Origin: Mesostigma viride | Lineage: Eukaryota > Streptophyta > Mesostigmatophyceae > Mesostigmatales > Mesostigmataceae | DNA: 64,000 bases | Direction: 5' to 3' | Assembly: GCA_009746045.1 (NCBI GenBank) | Contig: RPFO01000089.1 | Span: 1,574,166-1,638,165, forward strand | Shown here: one piece after another, positions 58,501 to 64,000 of the stretch | How the letters are laid out: each line of letters starts with the position of its first letter | Position numbering within the stretch: the first letter of the stretch is position 1 | The notes under the pieces: generated by a model | What the model saw: only the letters and a program-made list of their open reading frames with translations | What the model was told of the DNA's origin: nothing | Databases searched by the model: none | Program-made: the position numbers and the translations under genes

Positions 58501-61500
58501 TGCCTGCGACGGTAGAACTCGATATTCGTGGGTTATATTGATGCAGCAAGAGCTGTTTAGTAACGGACACTATGAAAATAACCTAAGCGTCTTCGATCTG
58601 CGGCCATTTCCCGTGATTTCTAGAATGATATCATTCAGGCCTGCGCGATCCGCGGTTAAGCCATCCATGTCTGGCTGGCTTTTCTTGCGCGCCTGGGTAG
58701 GAAATAATGCCAGCCGTGGTACGTTGATTTGACGCATGTAACCGCCCAGTCTGCTTGCGCTCTTAATGTTCCTGGCATGAAACGTTTGGCGCCGTTTCTG
58801 GATTTTTCTTGCTATTTTGTTCTCCACTTGTTGCAGTTGTGCTATCAGATTTTCCGCAGCTTTCTATGGTTTTCCTTACGCTGCGTATGCCATGCTTCCT
58901 AAAGCTACCCAGAATTGATCGGGCAGTTATCTGGCTTGCTACGCTTCCTTTATGGAGGTTTTCACATGGTAGACATTCTATATTGCGTAGTCAAGGACCC
59001 TAGCTGCCTGGGAGCGGCATCACCGTTGCAAGGAGCTGGCGAGCTCATAAACGCATGTGATGGCTCTTCAGCCTGCTGGAAAACAAGGTTGTTGTATGGA
59101 AGCTGAGAATATGTGAGTTACTTATCACCTCCCCACCTGTTTTGCTTCCATTAAACATGGCTTGTGCTTAATCCTAGATGACAGGGATCAGGTCATTATG
59201 ACCATGAAGGATGCACCTTTTACCCATAAGCGTCATGACATGGTGTTAGCTATGAGTGATTCCCGCATGGCGGTCATACCTGCTCATAATGGTTAAAGAG
59301 TTGGTGGTTGTTTCAAGCATCTATCATTTGTTTTTCGTGGTTCTGCCCCATTTGCAGGGGGCAAGCTTAGGAATGTGCTCATGGTGTCGCCTCATGCCAT
59401 GGTGCACCAAGCATTCAGGCTGGCAGCTATAACATGATGTAATATGGGCAAACTAGGTCAGAATGACCTGTAATTTGGTGGCAAGCTTCGTGATACATTA
59501 ATTTAATTTATTGCAATTGTTTTGGCCCAGTTTTTGGTGGGCAAGGGTGTCTTTGGAGTGGTGTTTGTGCTCAAAACTGCTTTTACGTTTCATTTTTTTT
59601 TTGCACATGACCATATTTCAATGTGAGTAAACGTGGTCAGAATGAGCTGAAACTTTGGGGCTGTGTGATTGCAACCCTGGGCCAGTTTTGAATATAATAT
59701 TTGAAACCATTGCATGTGTCTATGATTTGATTAATTTTTTTAGGCACCAAAAAATTTGGTGAGCTATGCTCATGTTATCTATGACTAACCTGCTGAGCGG
59801 AGAATGCAACGCCGTATAGCACCAAAAGAAAAAATAATTTTAGAAAAAATATTTTTTGTGCTGGCACCCGTACCCCAGCCACCCAGGTAGGGGTTGGCTG
59901 GAGAGGTGGTTGCTATAAAGGGTGGGCTTCCATTCTAGGGAAGCAGGTTGTTTCTTTTGCCTGAGAACCTCTTTTCGCTTAACTATTTCAATGTGTCTAA
60001 ACATGCTTATTCTGACCTGCAAACTAGCTGGATATATTGGCAAGGGTTGCAATTAGATGGGAATATATGATTTGGCCACATTGGGTTTGCCCATTGTCCT
60101 AGGGAAAATCAACCAAAAATAGCGTCTTTTTCTATTTTTAGCACATAACGGTCACATGGTGGGGGGTAGTTACCCCCCAAGTGGTTGGAAAAAAATTTTT
60201 AAATCATATTTAAGGTCCCCCATCATAACTGGATTTTTATCACATGCATAGGAATGGCTTCCAGAAAAGTGCACTTTTGGACCGTCATGTCCCCTTAAGG
60301 TTTCTCAGTCCGGACGCGGAAGCAAGAAGCCTCCAGGGTGGGAGGGAGGGAAAGAACCAATTGCGGATCATTGCCGGCCTAGCTTGATTAAGGCATGGTC
60401 CCGGCACACAAGCTGACATGATCCTAACACCGGCATGCGTCACACGCCGGCCTGAACGGTGCTGAAAACGCCACTACAAACTAACGTGGCCACGCACCCC
60501 CAGGCTAGTACGTTAACCGTACAGGTAGTTGTACAAGGTTCTTAACACTGACAAGCATACATCTCAACCATCGACCCCTTGGGCCGGTCCGAGTCCACTA
60601 TACAATAATTAATCACGACTCACTAAAACAATCAGCCAAAGATTCGTTAAGCAACCAGCTGACCCTGCAGGTCCCTAGCTTCACAGCCGTTGCACTTCTA
60701 ACAAAACAATTACGAATCTTTGCAAGCAAGTCGTATAAAAACTATTTTAATTTTTTGGACCACTAAACAATAGCCACCGACCCTTAAAACAACCGGGTCT
60801 TTCAAAGAGTTTTTAGGCGAGCATGAAACACTTTGTACAGAACGGATTAGTCAGCCCATGTCGCAGACAGCCTTCCACATCGCAGGCCAAGGCGTAGCGG
60901 CCCTATCTTTCCCGCGTGCGTTAATGAAACTCCATTAAGAGAAAACGGATAAAGATCACTAAGCTCCCAAGAAGATACAAGAACAAGAGACCAGCATTTG
61001 ATTGAAACAATAAGTGGAGCCCTGCCACAAATGCGGCAGTCAACAGTGGCCTTAAGTTTTCTCAGTCCGCAAGCGGCAGCAAGAAGACTCCACCCCATTA
61101 TCCCCGCTTGGCGCAACCCCATTGCGCTGATTAATCTCGTGACCACCATGCGCTCATGAGCATATCACGACATCATAAATGGCGAGTCAGCCCGCGCTAG
61201 GCTTTATAACCCCCACAGGGGCCTGCTGGTTACAATACGGCACAGCCGGTGACCACCCCAAAAGCAATGACCCAAAAAGGAGCCAGCATTCCACGATTCC
61301 GGAATTAACAAAAAAGGCAAGAGGTTTTACGACACCATAATAGACCAAGCCGCACAGCAGGTGCTGAGATGAAAAAAGGAGCGCCAAAGGTCTGGCGCTG
61401 CCTCGCCTTCCTAAGACACCCTTCCCGACTTGAGTCTCTCAATAGGGAATTATTTTTAGCTTTGGAGCGCAGCGGCTCCTGTAGTCCCCAATCACCCCTC

Positions 61501-63560
61501 CTCGGCAGGGGCAACTGGACAACGAACCTGCCGCCACAACAAAAAATAATGTCTGAAAACAGGCCGCTCCTGACAGGAACCTGGGTCATGAGCTTTAGAG
61601 TCCATGCCCATGACACACGCACGATTGCAAGGTGGCAAGTCTGCGATGTGACTCTAGAACTGATTTAGAAACTTATGAACAGCTCCGCCAAAGCTGGTCC
61701 AACCGCCAAAGTAGCACCCCATCCTTCGCCCATGCCAAAAAGATCCGCAGCAAGGGAAAACGGCATGGGGGTAAATATAAATTTTCTTTATGACACTTGA
61801 GCTCCCAAGAAAACCAGCATTTGATTGAAAACAATAAGTAGAGCCCAGCCCACTTTCTATGACTACCGAGACGCTGCCCAGCAAGGTGCCAACCAGAACC
61901 ACTTGGCACATTGGTGACGCAGAATTTCCGTTCCGTTCAAACCGCCCCTACCTGCCGTGAAGCCGCAAAGCCCGCGACTTCATAGCAGGCAAGGACAGGG
62001 GTCTTTGCCTAATTTTCTTTAGCCCCGCCGCCATAGCAGCGGGGCCACTCATACTGCTTCAGTGAGCACATTCAAAGAAACAATTACGGGTCACAACCCG
62101 CCGACCATGCTTATCAAGCCTACCGTCAAAATGGAAAACGGCAAAACCAGAAATATCCTAACGCTGACAATTCAATATTTCAGCCAGCCAGCTCATCTGT
62201 CACACGTCTGAGCTGTCAGGCCATGTGTACTCTTCGAATGCAAACCTGAACATACTACCCAACCAAGCAGCACACCAATCAATAGGTGAGTGCTGGTTAC
62301 ATCAGATTTTGTTACAGCTTTTTGACGCAACTACCGTCAGCATTCCACACATGGCCGGCCGTTCAAACAAACGGCGCCTGACTTACAAAAGGCAAAGCTA
62401 GTTGCCAGTAGGATTCCCTGGTAAACAACAAGCCGTCCCCGTTCGTCTAACAAGCCTTTCTGCATGTACAGCCACAAGGTTGTGGCGGCTCTTTCTTTCC
62501 CGCATTCTGCTTAATAAACTATTTTCAGAGAAATCCGATTCCGTTGCACGACCAACTCTGCTATGCTTGGCCGAACAACTTAGCGGTTGTGCCACCATCT
62601 GCCTCGGCTGCAAAACAGATGCAACCCACGCTAGAATGTGCAATTTTGCACAGGCGGCCATTGCCCCCCTTTGCCTCAAAAGAAACAATTCTAGCGAATG
62701 TTTTTGAGCTAGTTTCTCTTGTCCATTAAACCTGCTATGACGAATGCTAAGAAATGGTCCTTGACTTTGAGTGACCGATCAAAGAACTCAAATTTATCGA
62801 TACCGCCGAAAATAATACCCAAGCGCCCGGCCCCGCCCCGCCCCGCCCCGGCCCGGCCCAGCCCGGCCCGGCACGGCATGGGACGGGACGCGACGCGACG
62901 CGACGCGACGCGACGCGACGCGACGCGACGCGACGCGACGCGACGCGACGCGACGCGACGCGACGCCACGCCACGCCACGCCACGCCACGCCACGCCACG
63001 CCACGCCACGCCACGCCACGCAACACAACACAACACAGCTAGCACGATGGAATGACACAACAACGGACACAGCACAGCATCTACACGCAAAAATGCACCC
63101 TATAGCAATAACGCAAATTACGAATACTGTGGTAGCAAATAAATTGGGTAATGGTTAGTAATTAAAAACTACAACTAATAAATTTCGTACACTATAGTAC
63201 TAAATTGTGCCTTATACATGCTTCCGCTGCTTTTCAACCACAACTTTCTCAACCTAGTAAAAAACTACTGATATGCGGAGAACAGCAGCTACAGTCATTA
63301 ACTAACAAATGCTTTATTTCACTAATTAATTATCTAAGGGACTAAGAGAATTTTTTTGCGGCTTAATGAGCGTGCCGAGAGTGGCTGCCCCACGGCCACT
63401 TACAAACACATGGGATTAATTTAATAATCAAAATAAATTATGAAGTTCATTAGCTGCCTAATAAACATACCGAAAGTAGCGGCCCAACGGTCAGGTCCTG
63501 CAGCTTGCGACGCTGTGCCAGCGCCTTCATGCGGTCCAGCAGTGGCGTCTTTGCCCACGC
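55512..63560 (-). CDS. Delta-1-pyrroline-5-carboxylate dehydrogenase (ALDH12 type), last four exons
   Basis: Mitochondrial enzyme of proline breakdown, oxidising glutamate semialdehyde/P5C to glutamate with NAD+. Exons on the minus strand: 63,560-63,471; 57,979-57,770; 56,880-56,690; 55,650-55,512, all joined in phase, giving 209 C-terminal codons and the stop. Identifying stretches are RMKALAQRRKLQDLTVG, IPGARVLWGGAELSGHSIPP, the aldehyde dehydrogenase motif ELFGPLQ (conserved Glu and Phe), DAHLTAAVVSNDALFLQ, VNGTTYAGARARTTGAPQNH, FGPAGDPRAAGIGTPDAIRL, VWSCHREIIQD and a C-terminus in PPST. These match the plant ALDH12 family and not other aldehyde dehydrogenases. The catalytic Cys and the NAD-binding part must lie in exons beyond the right edge. 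Intron 63,470-57,980 is full of transposons. Confidence 0.92.
55651..56689 (-). other. Last intron of the ALDH12 gene
   Basis: Donor CACTG followed by GTGCGC and acceptor GCGCAG; splits the Trp of NHW-FGP after two bases. No transposon or repeat of note recognised inside. Confidence 0.75.
58113..61786 (+). mobile_element. R dimer copy D, old and itself interrupted
   Basis: Diverged relative of copies A and B. Short unit 58,113-60,950 (with a 2.1-kb element inserted at the TTAA of GGCCTTAAG), then a long unit from 60,951 with its own CAGCATTTGATTGAAACAAT start block and a different interior. It ends where copy C begins, lacking its own end block. It keeps the short-long order, so the dimeric layout is ancestral to the family. 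Confidence 0.7.
58201..60294. mobile_element. 2.1-kb TTAA-targeting DNA element
   Basis: The left end GGGAACGTGACGGTCGGG and the inverted right end GGGGACATGACGGTCC are flanked by TTAA (58,197-58,200 and 60,295-60,298). The second unit of the same host repeat has the empty site GGCCTTAAGTTTTCTCAG at 61,052-61,069. TTAA duplication suggests a piggyBac-like or similar superfamily, though piggyBac ends normally start CCC, not GGG. No transposase frame recognised, so non-autonomous or decayed. Confidence 0.8.
61790..62538 (+). mobile_element. R copy C, internally deleted
   Basis: It starts ATGACACTTGAGCTCCC, then after AGTAGAGCCC jumps to the distal part of the long-unit interior (AGCCCACTTTCTATGAC) and the full end block. 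The deletion joint falls on a shared AGCCC, consistent with a microhomology deletion. Confidence 0.8.
62539..63470. other. Proximal part of the ALDH12 transposon-rich intron
   Basis: Besides the pentanucleotide array this is AT-rich intron with no recognised repeat or exon. The donor CGGTATGTTTATTAGG is at its right edge. Confidence 0.6.
62822..63037. repeat. Graded pentanucleotide array
   Basis: A continuous run of five-base units that changes in blocks: CCCCG, CCCGG, GGGAC, then about 16 GACGC, about 12 CACGC, and AACAC units. It lies in the transposon-rich intron of the ALDH12 gene. Arg/Asp/Ala repeat frames are artefacts. Confidence 0.9.
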
Positions 63561-64000
63561 CTGGGAGGCCACGCATGAGATGGCATCCAGAAGTGGCACA
63601 GCCGGTTTGAAAGTACTACCTTAGTAAGAGGTTATTAGCGTTTGTTAAAAGCCCACGAGACACTATCAAGTGCGCTCCATGAATAGCTACGGCAGTATTT
63701 GCTTCAGCCAGCAACTCGCACGCCAGACGGGTGTTAATTGTGTGCATGTGTAATATGAACGAATAGTACCGCTAGATGGGCGCTCACTGTGTGCATGTGT
63801 GCATGAATTGATTAATGCCACCTTGGGAGTTGGTAGAAGGTGCCCGGATGAAATATCATATCAGCTTCTTTTATCCCAACATGGAAGGTTCACATGCAGA
63901 TGCTTGTCGATCCTGCGTCTAACATGCATCGTATGTCTCCATGAAACTTGAAGAGGTACAACAGGTAACTTTTCCCTGGTTAACTCAATGTACCACCTCA
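63561..64000 (-). other. Intron upstream of the ALDH12 exon at 63,560
   Basis: The acceptor CCTCCCAG directly precedes the exon. No further ALDH12 exon was recognised before the window ends, so the next one lies outside. Confidence 0.6.

Overview
The window reads as nuclear DNA of a eukaryote of the green (plant and algal) lineage. Three intron-rich host genes can be rebuilt by joining exons in phase. One encodes a plant-type mitochondrial delta-1-pyrroline-5-carboxylate dehydrogenase (ALDH12 family). Coding exons are GC-rich, introns are about 0.3-5.5 kb and loaded with microsatellites, and most of the rest is transposon sequence nested in transposon sequence. No bacterial operons, rRNA genes, confident tRNA genes or CRISPR arrays were seen. 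The species cannot be named from the sequence alone; a chlorophyte-like alga is a reasonable guess.

Layout. 1-3.7 kb: a small minus-strand ORF with an RNase H1 N-terminal-like fold, then mostly unrecognised DNA with transposon relics. 3.74-9.06 kb: a full-length but frameshifted LINE (L1). 10.1-17.7 kb, minus strand: a complete six-exon gene for a 726-residue extended-synaptotagmin/plant-SYT-like protein (membrane anchor, SMP domain, three C2 domains). 18.37-22.13 kb: a 3.76-kb Mutator-like non-autonomous element with a perfect 9-bp target duplication, carrying a 1-kb hexanucleotide array. 23.9-29.7 kb, plus strand: a coiled-coil protein gene of at least five exons, one intron of which holds a 724-bp hAT-like element with a perfect 8-bp target duplication. 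30-36.5 kb: truncated, duplicated and inverted LINE 3' ends with an inserted dimeric repeat (family R, my label). 36.5-39.7 kb: a minus-strand LINE carrying a fold-back element. 39.8-54.2 kb: a full-length LINE (L2) split by an 8.8-kb LTR retrotransposon, which is itself split by another R dimer. 54.2-55.5 kb: LINE tail fragments joined in several orientations. 55.5-63.6 kb, minus strand: the last four exons of the ALDH12 gene. Its 5.5-kb intron holds an old R dimer that was itself hit by a TTAA-targeting element, plus a deleted R copy.

The host genes are unrelated in function: lipid transfer at ER-plasma membrane contacts, a coiled-coil scaffold, and proline catabolism. The window's main interest is its transposon stratigraphy. 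Because many repeats are present more than once, several insertions can be proved against an empty copy of the same site in this window.

The most unusual signal is inside the LTR retrotransposon. Its long non-coding interior carries about a dozen small hairpins with a near-constant six-base loop (AGTCAT type) and stems that differ in sequence but stay complementary, as well as ten 34-bp repeats that each fold into a six-base-loop hairpin. This looks like a conserved RNA structural system in an element without its own proteins. A second unusual signal is a set of 4-bp palindromic insertions (GGCC, GTAC, TGCA, GATC, TTAA) that separate otherwise near-identical repeat copies.
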